64,000 nt of DNA from Alphaproteobacteria bacterium. GTDB lineage: Bacteria > Pseudomonadota > Alphaproteobacteria > Caulobacterales > Hyphomonadaceae. The stretch covers positions 90,711 to 154,710 of the forward strand of contig JAHJSB010000002.1 of assembly GCA_018830285.1 (NCBI GenBank). The letters run 5' to 3'. This document shows positions 9,380-18,975 of this stretch, piece after piece. Below the pieces are notes generated by a model. The model was not told the origin of the DNA. It did not search any database and saw nothing but the letters and a program-made list of their open reading frames with translations. Position 1 is the stretch's first letter. Each line of letters begins with the position of its first letter. The translations under genes and the position numbers were made by a program.

Positions 9380-9819
9380 TGAGCGGTCTCCTGGGAATAG
9401 TTGATCACATCAAATCCGAGCGCGGCATAGACGAGCGTATCGACAGCATCGTCCGCCGTGCCGGTCGCTCCCGACTGGGCTGCGCCCAATCCGATCGCAA
9501 GCCCGATGGCGAGCGATGCGAAGGCGCCAATGGTCGGCCAGCGCGGAATGGCAGCAAGCCAGCTGCGTCGTTGCGGACTCGCTTTGGGCGCTGCGTCCAT
9601 CAAGGCCGCCGTTAGCGCCGGAGACGGCGTCACGGCCGGCATGCCGCCCAGCAAGATGTCCATGTCTCTGGCGGCCTGAAGTGTATCGGCAAACCGGTCC
9701 GCCGCTTCGGCCAGCAAGGCCTTGGCTGCAGCGCGTTCGGTTTCCGGAAAAGCGTTCGCATCCGCGCCCCAGGCTTCGATCAGCGCGATCAGCCGTGCAT
9801 CGGTCATTGTGTTCGTCAT
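9376..9819 (-). CDS. Putative membrane anti-sigma factor
   Basis: 147 residues with a cytosolic helical N-terminal domain (about 1-88), a single hydrophobic helix (about 92-113) and a short periplasmic tail. I start it at the ATG whose codon overlaps the sigma factor stop (ATGA at 9816-9819); the longer reading is in shadow of the sigma gene. Position between a sigma gene and a sensor-like gene, together with the topology, supports an anti-sigma role. No zinc-binding HxxxCxxC motif is present, so it is not a ZAS-type anti-sigma. Confidence 0.7.
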   Translation of the reverse strand: MTNTMTDARLIALIEAWGADANAFPETERAAAKALLAEAADRFADTLQAARDMDILLGGMPAVTPSPALTAALMDAAPKASPQRRSWLAAIPRWPTIGAFASLAIGLAIGLGAAQSGATGTADDAVDTLVYAALGFDVINYSQETAQ

Positions 9820-10358
9820 GCCTCGCTCCTTTCCATCAATACCGTACGCAGCGTCCGCCGCGCGCGTGCGAGAAGGCTTTCGAGCGCCTCCACGCTGATC
9901 TCCATAATCGCCGCTGCCTCGGCCTGAGAATGGTCCTGCAACGCGCACAGCGTCAACGCAGCGGCCTGACGTTCGGGAAGCGCAGCGATGGCTCCCTCGA
10001 CGGCCTGTACACGCTCCGACTGGTCCAGGGCATCGTCCGGACGCAGCGCCATATCGACCCGCTCCGGCAGTTCCGCCATGGTCGAATCCCGGCGCTTGCG
10101 CAACCGATCGTAACAAAGGTTAAGCGCGACGCGGTGCAGCCAGGTCGAAAATTTCGCCCGCGGCTCCCAGGTCGGCAAGGCTTTCCAGGCGCGTATGAAT
10201 GCTTCCTGCGTCACGTCCTCGGCCTCTGCCCGGTCCGCCAGCATGCGGGTCGCAAGGGCCAGCACGCCCGGGCTGTAACGATTGACCAGCGCCGACACGG
10301 CCTGCCGGTCCCCGGAAGCCGCGCGCGTGATCTGGTCAAGGTCGGATGAGAATGCCAC
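9816..10358 (-). CDS. ECF-type RNA polymerase sigma factor
   Basis: A 180-residue group 4 sigma factor. Region 2 is seen as ALVNRYSPGVLALATRML...AEDVTQEAFIRAWKAL with the typical FSTWLHRVALNLCYD following. Region 4 is LPERQAAALTLCALQDHSQAEAAAIMEISVEALESLLARAR, an HTH for -35 recognition. There is no region 3 or 1. Start is GTG at 10358 without a strong SD. The stop overlaps the anti-sigma-like gene. It probably directs a small regulon including its own operon. Confidence 0.92.
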   Translation of the reverse strand: MAFSSDLDQITRAASGDRQAVSALVNRYSPGVLALATRMLADRAEAEDVTQEAFIRAWKALPTWEPRAKFSTWLHRVALNLCYDRLRKRRDSTMAELPERVDMALRPDDALDQSERVQAVEGAIAALPERQAAALTLCALQDHSQAEAAAIMEISVEALESLLARARRTLRTVLMERSEA

Positions 10359-10523
10359 GTGGCAGTGTCTAGCCCGCGATCTGCCGAAGGGGAAATCCCT
10401 TCACCGCATGCGACGGGCAGGAGCCGGGTCGCCGGGCGAGCCGAACGCATTCGACGGTGCGAAGGGAGGGGAGTATTTCGCATGTCATGCATCCGGCCCG
10501 CCCGGCATTCCGGGCAGCCTGTC

Positions 10524-11042
10524 CTATTCGCCGTCAGGCGTGTCAGGCGCATCCGGCGCCCGATTGTCGCCACGCCGGCTCCACTTGCCGCGATGATCTT
10601 TCATCGCATCGCGACCTGCTTCACGCTCTTCATCGCTGACCGTGCCATCACCGTCGGTGTCAAAGCGTTCCATACCGCGCATCGGACGAGCGGCGAACTC
10701 TGCCGCGCTCACCATACCATTGCCGTCCGCGTCGAGCTTCTCGAACATCCGGGCCTGACGCTCGGCCTTGCGCTGCGCTTCCATCGTGTCGTGATGCAAG
10801 GTCATTTCGTCCAGGGTCAAGGCACCATCCTGGTCGGCGTCGGCGGCATTGAACATCGTGGTGCGGAACGCCTGAATTTCTTCCTTCGAGATGTCACCAT
10901 CACCGTTGGTATCGACTGCTTTCATGTGTTCGCTGTCGGGTCCGCCATGTCGGTTGTGCCCGCGCTCGGCCTGCGCCGCAAAGGGCACAGCGATGACGAG
11001 TGCCGTAGTCGCGATCAGAGTAGCAAGAGTGGTGCGTTTCAT
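10524..11042 (-). CDS. Exported EF-hand protein with four calcium-binding loops
   Basis: 172 residues with a signal peptide (about residues 1-26, AAQA) and four canonical EF-hand loops: DTNGDGDISKEE, DADQDGALTLDE, DADGNGMVSAAE and DTDGDGTVSDEE. All 12-residue loops keep Asp at 1, Gly at 6 and Glu at 12. The C-terminus is charged and Pro-rich. The ATG at 11042 (MKRTT) has a typical signal; the longer reading has a leader with no support. It lies 165 nt upstream of the ECF sigma gene in the same direction, like calcium or metal-stress regulated modules. A periplasmic calcium buffer or sensor role is inferred. Confidence 0.88.
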   Translation of the reverse strand: MKRTTLATLIATTALVIAVPFAAQAERGHNRHGGPDSEHMKAVDTNGDGDISKEEIQAFRTTMFNAADADQDGALTLDEMTLHHDTMEAQRKAERQARMFEKLDADGNGMVSAAEFAARPMRGMERFDTDGDGTVSDEEREAGRDAMKDHRGKWSRRGDNRAPDAPDTPDGE

Positions 11043-11098
11043 GAGAATATTCTCCGTTGTCGTGATTAACCCATCACGCATTCAACGGTGCAATGCCC

Positions 11099-13786
11099 TC
11101 AATCCGTCGCTGGTAGCTGCAGTTTTTCGGCAGCAATAGCATGCACCTTTACCTTCAGTTCAGCGAGATGGCGCTCCAGCGCAATGAAGTCTTCGGCGCC
11201 GACAGCACGACACAAGCGGTTCTTCAAACCGTCTGGTATGTCGTCTGCAGCTATTTCACTGCCGACCGCCAGACGCTGAACCTGCTGCAGCGCCTGCAGG
11301 TAGACGAGGGCCTCCTGCAGCACGGCATAGGGGGCGGCTGGCTGGTGCCCACTGGCAGCGATGCCCGCCAGCGCGTCGCTCACGTTCGGCCATATGCAGT
11401 CCGGTTTGCCCATCAGCAACATGTCCTGCTGCACGATGAACTCGATATCGATCAGCCCGCCCTTTTCGGTTTTCAGGTCCCACAGGCCCTTGCCCGTCTT
11501 TTCGCGGTAAAGCCGCTGGCGCATCTCCGAGACATCCCGCGCAATCTGGCCCGCATCCTTGCTGGCACGGGCCGCGATGGCCGCCTTGGCGCTCGAAAGC
11601 ACTTTGGCGCCGAGGCCCGCATCACCGGCAACGAACCGCAGGCGCGTCAACGCCATGTGTTCCCATGTCCAGGCTTCGTCATTCTGGTAGCTATTGAAAG
11701 CCGTCAGGCTGACAGCTACCGGTCCGCCGCGCCCGGAAGGGCGCAAGCGCATATCGACTTCATACAGTGCGCCTTCAGCCGTGGGTGCCGTCAGCGCCGT
11801 AATCAGGCGCTGTGTGACCCGGGTGAACCAGGTCTGAGAATCCAGCGACGGCGCCTCATAAACCACGATGATGTCGAGATCGGATCCGGCCGTCAGTTCC
11901 GATCCGCCGAGCTTGCCCATTGCGAAGACACCCCAGACGCCCGGCGCCTCGCCATATCGCCGCACCGTCTCAGCCTCTGCGACCGCCGCCATCTGGCGGA
12001 TCGTATCGTCGGCCAATCGCGACCAGTACGCTGCCGCATCGGAGGCATTGATCAGTCCGTGCAGCAGGTTGTGCCCAATCAGGAAGCTCTGCTCGCGATG
12101 GTAGCGGCGCCATTCGTCCAGCGCGGCGTCGAAGCTTGTGTTAGCCGAAATCTTCGGCGGTTCGGGCGCCTGCCCGCTGACCAGCGCTTCCAGCAGGTCA
12201 GGACGGCGCGACAGGATTTCGGCGAGCCGCGGCGCCAGGGCAAGTGTCGCCACCAGGTCATCAAGCAGCGCCGGTTTGGCCAGCAGCATCGACAATGTCT
12301 GCACGCCCGACGACAGGCCGCTGAAGAAGCGCGAAAACCAGCGAAACGCCTCGTCGGGCTCGCCAGTCGCTCCCATGGCTTCCAGCATCCTTGGCAGGAT
12401 CGCCGTCAGGAGTTCCCGTCCTCGCACGGTACGGGTCGCAGGCACGTTCCCCCGGTGCCAGTTTCGTATCGTCGCAATGGCGGCGCTCGGGTCACCAAAT
12501 CCGAGTCCCAACAGAGTACGGACTGTTTCGGGGTCATCATCTACGCCCGTGAAGACCAGATTGCCGATACGGCCTGGCTCGTCCTGCCGGTCGTCCCGGG
12601 CGAACAGCGCATCGTAGGCTGCCTGAACCACCCGCCGCGTTTCAAGCAGGTCGCGATCGAAGTCCGCAAGGGATTCATAGCCGCACAGTGCCGCGACACC
12701 TTCACGCTCCGCCGTGTCCGCCGGAATCGTGTGGCTCTGCTCGTCATGGCGCATCTGGATCCGATGCTCGACATCACGAAGCAATTTGTAGGCTGTGGTC
12801 AGGTCCGTCGCCGTGGCGTCCGTGACGATGCCCGCATCGCGCAGGGCCCGCATCGCACCGAGCGTTGTATTGTCCCTCAGTTCCGGATGGCGACCGCCCA
12901 TGATCAGCTGCTGGGTCTGCACGAAGAACTCGATCTCGCGAATGCCGCCCGGGCCCAGCTTGATGTCAGGTGCCGGGTTTTCGAAGCCATGTGCACCGAT
13001 CTTGGTATTGATCATCCGCTTGATCGCCTGGATGTCGTCTATCGCCCAATAGTCGAGATTGCGGCGCCAGACATAGGAGCCCATACGGTCGATGAATCGC
13101 GCGGCGGCGTCCATGTCGCCGGCCGCAGCCCGCGCCTTGATCCAGACCATCCGCTCCCAGTTCTGGCCGACGCTCTCATAATACATTTCCGCCATCGTGG
13201 TCGAAACGGCGAGCGGCGTCGATGAAGGGTCGGGCCTGAGGCGCAGGTCTGTCCGGAACACATAGCCGTCGGCTGTCACTTCATCGAGCAACCGGACAAC
13301 ATCCTTCAGCACCCGCTGCGCCGTCTCGCCGGGCGATCGCTCGCCACCATCGAACCCGTCCGGTTCGTAAAAGGCCACGATGTCGATATCGCTGGAATAG
13401 TTCAGCTCGAACGCGCCCATCTTGCCGAGTGCAACAATGAACAGGCCCCTGTCCGACAGGCCCCGGCCTGCCAGCGCCACACGCAGCGCCGCCTGAACCG
13501 ACGCCATCGCGAACGCGGTCAGCGCCGTCGTCACCTCCATCACGCTAAGCGTGCCCGAGAGGTCATCGGCGGCCAGCGCGAGGTGGACGGCAGCCTTCGC
13601 CTTGCGCAGCACCGTCATCGCATCGTCTATCGGCGTCTCACCCGGCAGGTCCGTCACAGACGCGAGCGCCGCATCGAACGGGCGCGCCTCGGTCCGCTCC
13701 GACAGGCGCTTCAGGTACGGCGCATAATTGGTCGCAACAGCGAGGGCTGCGGCAGGCGTCGAGGCAAGGGGATGTATCTCAAGCAT
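11099..13786 (-). CDS. glnE: Bifunctional glutamine synthetase adenylyltransferase/adenylyl-removing enzyme
   Basis: 895 residues. GlnE attaches and removes AMP on glutamine synthetase in response to PII state. Two nucleotidyltransferase domains are visible: the N-terminal (adenylyl-removing) one with ALGKMGAFELNYSSDIDIVAFYE near residue 145 and the C-terminal (adenylylating) one with MGKLGGSELTAGSDLDIIVVYE near residue 620. Each is followed by a helical GlnD-PII-uridylyltransferase-like domain. Slightly shorter at the N-terminus than the roughly 950-residue enterobacterial enzyme. It sits 5 nt downstream of the histidine kinase gene in a conserved degP-RR-HK-glnE order. Confidence 0.95.
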   Translation of the reverse strand: MLEIHPLASTPAAALAVATNYAPYLKRLSERTEARPFDAALASVTDLPGETPIDDAMTVLRKAKAAVHLALAADDLSGTLSVMEVTTALTAFAMASVQAALRVALAGRGLSDRGLFIVALGKMGAFELNYSSDIDIVAFYEPDGFDGGERSPGETAQRVLKDVVRLLDEVTADGYVFRTDLRLRPDPSSTPLAVSTTMAEMYYESVGQNWERMVWIKARAAAGDMDAAARFIDRMGSYVWRRNLDYWAIDDIQAIKRMINTKIGAHGFENPAPDIKLGPGGIREIEFFVQTQQLIMGGRHPELRDNTTLGAMRALRDAGIVTDATATDLTTAYKLLRDVEHRIQMRHDEQSHTIPADTAEREGVAALCGYESLADFDRDLLETRRVVQAAYDALFARDDRQDEPGRIGNLVFTGVDDDPETVRTLLGLGFGDPSAAIATIRNWHRGNVPATRTVRGRELLTAILPRMLEAMGATGEPDEAFRWFSRFFSGLSSGVQTLSMLLAKPALLDDLVATLALAPRLAEILSRRPDLLEALVSGQAPEPPKISANTSFDAALDEWRRYHREQSFLIGHNLLHGLINASDAAAYWSRLADDTIRQMAAVAEAETVRRYGEAPGVWGVFAMGKLGGSELTAGSDLDIIVVYEAPSLDSQTWFTRVTQRLITALTAPTAEGALYEVDMRLRPSGRGGPVAVSLTAFNSYQNDEAWTWEHMALTRLRFVAGDAGLGAKVLSSAKAAIAARASKDAGQIARDVSEMRQRLYREKTGKGLWDLKTEKGGLIDIEFIVQQDMLLMGKPDCIWPNVSDALAGIAASGHQPAAPYAVLQEALVYLQALQQVQRLAVGSEIAADDIPDGLKNRLCRAVGAEDFIALERHLAELKVKVHAIAAEKLQLPATD

Positions 13787-13791
13787 GGTCG

Positions 13792-15192
13792 CTAGGCCCG
13801 TGGGAGGCGCAGGATCGCCTTCAGGCCGGGCTGGCCCGCCGGCCCGCCCGCATCCCGCAGGATCAGTTCGCCGCCATGCATGTCTGCTACCGAGTCCACA
13901 AGCGACAGGCCAAGGCCCGATCCCGGTTGCGTGCGCGCCGAATCGAGCCGTTGGAACCGCTGCACGACCGTCTTGCGCGCGTCCGGCGGCACACCCGGTC
14001 CGGAATCGACCACCGTCAGGTCAATCGTCCCGTCCGGCCCGCGCGCGGCCGTGAAGGAAATCGCCCCGCCCGCTGGTGTGTATTTTACGGCATTGTCCAG
14101 CATGTTCGACAAGGCCTGACCGATCAGGTCGCGGTCGCCGAGAATCATCAGGTGCCGGGCGATCTGGCTCTTGAACGTCAGCTCCGCCTCTTCGCAGGCC
14201 GGGTCGAACAGTTCCGCGAGTTCCTCGGCCAGTTCGCTGACATCCATGCGCACCCGCTCGCCCTCGGCGCCGGCTTCCAGCCGCGCAAGCCGCAGGATGG
14301 CGTTGAAGGTCGCCAGCACGCGGTCCACCTCCTCGACGGTCTCGTTCAGCGTTGCGCTGGCCGCTTCCTGCGACAGGGGCTGGGAAAGCGCGATTTCCAG
14401 CCGGTTACGCAGGCGCGACAGGGGCGACCGCAGGTCATGCGCAATCGCATTGCCCGTGTGGCGCGTTGCATCCACGAGCTTCTCGATCTGGTCGAGCATG
14501 GCATTGATACGCTGGCCCAGACGGTCGAACTCATCGCCCGACCCCCGCACAGGCACGCGCCGTCCTAGCTCGCCGCCCATCACCGCCTCAGCTGTCCGCG
14601 CCAGCTCGTCGGCGCGGCTGGCCGCGCCCCGGGAGATCAGGACACCGCCCAGCAATGACAGGATCAGCCCGATCGGCGCCGCAATGAAGATGGCGCGCTG
14701 GATGCGCACCACGATCGCCGTTTGCTGCGCCGTATCAAAGGCCACGAGCAGCGCCCCGCCATTGTCGCGCAGGCGCACGAACTTGCCCGCCGCCGAGCGC
14801 ACGATCATCGACCCGTCGGGCTCGGGCTGGTCGAAGTCGAAATAGACCGTCTTGGAATCCACGACCGGCGGCGCCACCGGCATACGCTGGAAGTGCCCGG
14901 CAATCTTCCGGCCTGAGGAATCCTCGAGATAGTAGAAATAGGTCGAACCGGTACGCGTCATGCGCTCCAGGACCGACTGGCTCAGGCGCTCCATACCGCC
15001 CGTATAATAGGCGTTGCCAAGCTGCTCGAACTCGAGGTCGAGCCGCCGGTCGGATTCGTTGCGGATATAATAGACCGTCGAATAGTAGAGATAGATCAGC
15101 AATGCCGCAGAAAACGCCGCAAACATGGCGCTGTAGAGCAGCGCCAGTTTGAACGTCGTCGTTCTCAGGAAGGTCGGCAGGCCGAGTTTCAT
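13792..15192 (-). CDS. Sensor histidine kinase (HAMP, HisKA, HATPase)
   Basis: 466 residues. Two membrane helices (about 12-38 and 166-188) flank a periplasmic sensor region of about 125 residues; a HAMP linker follows. HisKA carries the phospho-acceptor His in AIAHDLRSPLSRLRNRLE. The ATPase domain shows the N box (DNAVKYTPAGG), G1 (DSGPGVPPD) and G2 (GSGLGLSLV). The ATG at 15192 is preferred over an upstream start because GAGGCGAG lies at SD distance. The cognate response regulator is the gene just upstream, and glnE follows after 5 nt. The signal sensed is unknown; the degP neighbour suggests envelope stress. Confidence 0.92.
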   Translation of the reverse strand: MKLGLPTFLRTTTFKLALLYSAMFAAFSAALLIYLYYSTVYYIRNESDRRLDLEFEQLGNAYYTGGMERLSQSVLERMTRTGSTYFYYLEDSSGRKIAGHFQRMPVAPPVVDSKTVYFDFDQPEPDGSMIVRSAAGKFVRLRDNGGALLVAFDTAQQTAIVVRIQRAIFIAAPIGLILSLLGGVLISRGAASRADELARTAEAVMGGELGRRVPVRGSGDEFDRLGQRINAMLDQIEKLVDATRHTGNAIAHDLRSPLSRLRNRLEIALSQPLSQEAASATLNETVEEVDRVLATFNAILRLARLEAGAEGERVRMDVSELAEELAELFDPACEEAELTFKSQIARHLMILGDRDLIGQALSNMLDNAVKYTPAGGAISFTAARGPDGTIDLTVVDSGPGVPPDARKTVVQRFQRLDSARTQPGSGLGLSLVDSVADMHGGELILRDAGGPAGQPGLKAILRLPRA

Positions 15193-15225
15193 GACTCGCC
15201 TCGTGCCAGTCCGCACGCGGGCCGT

Positions 15226-15897
15226 CTAGCCCTGCAGACGATACCCGGCACCTCGCACCGTATGCAGCAAGGGTTCCTCGAACTCCTTGTCGATCTTTGC
15301 CCGCAGGCGCGAGATATGCACATCAATGACATTGGTCTGGGGGTCGAAATTATAGTCCCACACCTTTTCGAGCAGCATGGTGCGGGTCACGACCTGTCCG
15401 GCGTGGCGCATGAGGTATTCCAGCAGCCGGAATTCGCGCGGCTGCAGGTCGATCTTCTTGCCGGCCCGCGTCACCTTGCGGGTCAGCAGGTTCATCTCAA
15501 GGTCACCCGCTTTGAGTGACGTCACCTGCGGCTCGCCGACCTGGCGGCGGCCGAGGGCTTCGACGCGCGCCGCCAGCTCGGACGGTGCAAAGGGCTTGGA
15601 CAGGTAGTCGTCTGCCCCGGCCTTCAGGCCCTGGACCCGGTTCTGGACATCGCCCAGCGCCGAGAGGAAGAGGGCTGGCGTCTTGCCGCCCGCTTCCCGG
15701 TATTCCTTGAGCAGGGTCAGGCCGTCCTTGGCAGGCAGCATGCGGTCGACCACGAGTGCATCGAAATCAGCCGATCGGGCCAGCTCCAGTCCGCGTTCGC
15801 CATCAATCGCCTTATCCACGCTGTGGCCTGCCTCAACGAGAACTTTCTCGATGAAACTTGCCATTTCGGCATCATCTTCGATCACGAGAACGCGCAT
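15226..15897 (-). CDS. OmpR/PhoB-family response regulator
   Basis: 223 residues. The receiver domain has the acidic pair in VIEDDAEM, the phospho-acceptor Asp in DALVVDRMLPAKDG and the conserved Lys in DDYLSKPF. The C-terminal winged helix is of OmpR type (LQPREFRLLEYLMRH, then TNVIDVHISRLRAKID). The start at 15897 is supported by GGGAGG six bases upstream; the longer reading adds 15 residues without this. It forms a two-component pair with the downstream kinase and lies 51 nt after degP, so degP, regulator, kinase and glnE may be one transcript. Confidence 0.94.
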   Translation of the reverse strand: MRVLVIEDDAEMASFIEKVLVEAGHSVDKAIDGERGLELARSADFDALVVDRMLPAKDGLTLLKEYREAGGKTPALFLSALGDVQNRVQGLKAGADDYLSKPFAPSELAARVEALGRRQVGEPQVTSLKAGDLEMNLLTRKVTRAGKKIDLQPREFRLLEYLMRHAGQVVTRTMLLEKVWDYNFDPQTNVIDVHISRLRAKIDKEFEEPLLHTVRGAGYRLQG

Positions 15898-15948
15898 AGT
15901 GCCTCCCACTACTGTATCTTCCACCAAGGTATCAGGCATCATTCTATC

Positions 15949-17484
15949 CTATCCTTTTGTCGAGAGGTCGAGGGTGCGGTAATTGGTAATCTGACCGATC
16001 CGCACGGCGACGAGCACTTTGCTGCGGCCAGACTTCCTGGCGTCGGCAACGGCTTTCTGGAAGGCGTCAACCGAGACGGCTGGCTGGCTATTGGCTTCCA
16101 GTATCACCATGCCGACCTGCAGGCCCGCATCCTCGAACACGCCCTTGCGGGCAACATCGACGACCATCAGGCCAGGCTCACCGGGTTTCAGGCCAAGCTT
16201 GGTGCGGGTTTCGTCGTCCATCGGCTTGAAGGTCACACCATAGTCGTCGAGGACAGTGCCCTTTTCTTCGGCTTTCGGCGCGTTCGAGTCGGATGCCGGC
16301 CGGATGTTTGCAGTCAGGTCGTCCGGGCGTTCGCCCACGGTCACGCTGACCGTCTGGCGCTTGCCGCCGCGCAGCACTTCGAACTTGTTCGATGTGTTCG
16401 CGATCAGCTTGCCGACGAGGCGGGTCGTCGTCGTTGCATCCGCGACTTTCTGGCTGTTCACCGAGAGGATGATATCGCCACGCTCAAGTCCGCCCTTTTC
16501 GGCCGGGCTGCCATTGGTGACATCGGCGATGATCGCGCCTTCATTGTCCTTCAGGCCCTGAGCCTCGGCCATGTCTGCAGTCAGGTCCTGGATCGCAACG
16601 CCCAGCCAGCCACGTGACACGCGACCGTCCTTGATGATCGCCTGCGTTACTTCGTTGGCCAGTTCAGCCGGAATCGCAAAGCCGATACCGACCGATCCAC
16701 CCGTAGGCGAGAAGATCGCCGTATTCACGCCGACTACGTTGCCGTTGAGGTCAAACGACGGACCGCCAGAGTTGCCGCGGTTGATCGAGGCATCAATCTG
16801 GAGAAAGTCTGTGTAGGGACCAGCGCCGATGTCACGACCGTCAGCCGACAGGATACCTGCCGTTGCCGTGCCGCCCAGGCCAAACGGGTTACCGAGTGCA
16901 ACCACCCAGTCGCCCTTGCGCAGGTCACGCGAGTCGCCAAAGCGGACATAGGGATACGTGCCCTTTTCCTTGATGCGCAGGACAGCGAGGTCGGTCTGCG
17001 GGTCGGTGCCGACGAGTTCGGCGTCCAGTTCGCGGCCATCCTTCAAGGTGACCTTGATCTCGGTCGCGTTTTCCACAACGTGATTATTGGTTACGACGTA
17101 GCCATCCTTGGAAATCAGGAAGCCCGACCCGAGCGAACGCGCTTCCTGGGTCTCGGGCTCCGGATTGTCTTCTTCCTGTTTCTTTCGGTTCTGCAGGAAC
17201 TCGTCGAAACCCGGCATGCCGCGGAACTGTTCGAAGAACTGCTCCATATCGGCCAGCTTGCCTACTTCGCGCTCGCTGATGACGTTGACGCTAACCACGG
17301 CTGGCTCAACCCGCTCGATCAGGTCGGCGAAACTGAGCGGTGCACCCTGGGGCGCCTCAATGGCAATCGGCTGCGCGCCCGCTTCCGGGCTGAAGATTTT
17401 CGGCGACAGCACCAGCGTGCCCACGGCCGCTGCGCCGAAGACAGCCGCCACGAGGGCTTGTCTCGAAATGCCAAATTTCTTCAT
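15949..17484 (-). CDS. Do-family serine endoprotease (DegP/HtrA)
   Basis: A 511-residue periplasmic protease/chaperone. It has an N-terminal hydrophobic signal/anchor, then a trypsin-like domain with catalytic His in VTNNHVVENA, Asp in QTDLAVLRI and Ser in NRGNSGGPSFD. Two PDZ domains follow (about residues 290-380 and 410-500). The ATG at 17484 has SD GGAGAG just upstream; an in-frame TTG four codons earlier overlaps that SD and is rejected. It degrades or refolds misfolded envelope proteins. It is first in the degP-RR-HK-glnE series, consistent with control by the adjacent two-component system. Confidence 0.94.
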   Translation of the reverse strand: MKKFGISRQALVAAVFGAAAVGTLVLSPKIFSPEAGAQPIAIEAPQGAPLSFADLIERVEPAVVSVNVISEREVGKLADMEQFFEQFRGMPGFDEFLQNRKKQEEDNPEPETQEARSLGSGFLISKDGYVVTNNHVVENATEIKVTLKDGRELDAELVGTDPQTDLAVLRIKEKGTYPYVRFGDSRDLRKGDWVVALGNPFGLGGTATAGILSADGRDIGAGPYTDFLQIDASINRGNSGGPSFDLNGNVVGVNTAIFSPTGGSVGIGFAIPAELANEVTQAIIKDGRVSRGWLGVAIQDLTADMAEAQGLKDNEGAIIADVTNGSPAEKGGLERGDIILSVNSQKVADATTTTRLVGKLIANTSNKFEVLRGGKRQTVSVTVGERPDDLTANIRPASDSNAPKAEEKGTVLDDYGVTFKPMDDETRTKLGLKPGEPGLMVVDVARKGVFEDAGLQVGMVILEANSQPAVSVDAFQKAVADARKSGRSKVLVAVRIGQITNYRTLDLSTKG

Positions 17485-17572
17485 TAGTCTCTCCAAGTCA
17501 CTGAAATTACGTCGGTTAGCCGATCATAGCCTAGATAAACATGTCACAGGCAATGTGGTCATTAAATGTCAG

Positions 17573-18808
17573 TTAGGTAGATTTGATCGGGGTTTCCACT
17601 GTTCGCACGTGCCCGCCCGCCTCAAGCGTCTGGTGAACCGGGCATTTATCCGCAATTTCCATCATCCGGGCGCGCTGGTCAGCGTCCAGGTCTCCCTCGA
17701 TTGTGATCGCGCGATCGAACACGTCGATCTTCCGGCCTTCCTCGCAATGCATGCAATCGTCGACATAGTCCTTGTTGTGCCTGATCGAGACGGACACACG
17801 TTCCAGCGCCCATCCTTTCCGCTCGGCATACATGCGCAGCGTCATGGAAGTGCAGGCGCCGAGCCCGGCTGCGACGTATTCATACGGGTCCGGCCCGCGC
17901 CCGCCGCCGCCGACATCGATCGGCTCGTCGGCGATTGAGACATGATCGCCGATCATGACGGCATTCTCATATTTGCCGCGCCCGGTCTCCCTGACCACCA
18001 CATCACGCGTTCCGCCGGTTTCCTGCACTGGCATGGCCGCACCGGCATCAAAAACATAGGTCTCTGCCCACACGGCGATCAGTTTCCCGGCCCGTTGGGC
18101 ATCGCCCGGCGATGTCAGTAAATGATCCGCCTTGTCGAGACTGATGAAGGATTTCGGATGTCGCGCGGCCACGAAGAGGGCGGTCGCATGCTCGATACCC
18201 ACCGTCTCGTCCAGCGGCGCGTGCATGACCAGCAGCGGGCGCCTCAGGCTGGACACCGCCTCGGTTACCTTGGCCCCGCGCACATCTTCCAGGAATTGCC
18301 GCTTCAGCACGAAAGGCCGCCCGGCCAGCTGCACCTCTGCCTCGCCTTCATCTTCGATTTGCTCGACATGCGTACGGATCGCCTTGATCACGTGCGCGGC
18401 ATCCGATGGCGCGCCAATCGTGACGACTGCCTTCGCATGCGGAATGTCATGCGCCGCCACGATCACCGCCGCCCCGCCCAGAGAATGCCCGATCAGCAAT
18501 TGCGGTCCGTCATGCGCCTCTTCCAGCCATTCGGCCGCCGCCACAAGGTCCTGCACATTGGTGGTGAAGTTGGTATTCGAAAAATCGCCTTCCGAATTGC
18601 CGAGCCCGGTAAAATCAAACCGCAGCACACCGATTCCCTGTTCAACGAGCGCCGCCGTGATCTCCCGCGCGGCATAAATATCCTTCGAGCAGGAAAAGCA
18701 GTGAGCGAACAGCGCCCAGGCGTGTGGTTGGAAGACAGGCATATCCAGCCGCGCCGCCAGCAAGCTGCCATCGTGGCCAGGAAATTCTATGCGGTTTGAT
18801 TGGCCCAT
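17573..18808 (-). CDS. Alpha/beta hydrolase-OsmC fusion protein
   Basis: A 411-residue two-domain cytosolic protein. The N-terminal half is an alpha/beta hydrolase with nucleophile elbow GHSLGG (about residue 107), an oxyanion-type FAHCFSCSKD segment and a GLGNSEG loop. The C-terminal half (about 275-411) is an OsmC/Ohr-like domain with the conserved Arg/Glu region and a Cys near DCMHCEEG, predicted to handle organic or lipid hydroperoxides. The fusion is a recurrent architecture in alphaproteobacteria. The ATG at 18808 has SD AGGGAG; the longer reading is unsupported. Substrate unknown. Confidence 0.88.
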   Translation of the reverse strand: MGQSNRIEFPGHDGSLLAARLDMPVFQPHAWALFAHCFSCSKDIYAAREITAALVEQGIGVLRFDFTGLGNSEGDFSNTNFTTNVQDLVAAAEWLEEAHDGPQLLIGHSLGGAAVIVAAHDIPHAKAVVTIGAPSDAAHVIKAIRTHVEQIEDEGEAEVQLAGRPFVLKRQFLEDVRGAKVTEAVSSLRRPLLVMHAPLDETVGIEHATALFVAARHPKSFISLDKADHLLTSPGDAQRAGKLIAVWAETYVFDAGAAMPVQETGGTRDVVVRETGRGKYENAVMIGDHVSIADEPIDVGGGGRGPDPYEYVAAGLGACTSMTLRMYAERKGWALERVSVSIRHNKDYVDDCMHCEEGRKIDVFDRAITIEGDLDADQRARMMEIADKCPVHQTLEAGGHVRTVETPIKST

Positions 18809-18975
18809 GTCAGCTCCCTGAATTTGTCCAGCCACAGAACTGGCGGAGACAAGCCCGGGGCGCAAGGCCGGGTCCATCGCATTCGCGTGACAGAAAAGGT
18901 GAACAGGCTTGACTTGCCCGGCCTGCATGACGTTCGTGGCGACCAGACCCAATCGCGGGAACCGTTCGAAACACC

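Noticed and set aside
10388..10404. Short hairpin between the EF-hand and sigma genes as a terminator
   Set aside because: The stem is only 6 bp and there is no T-run.
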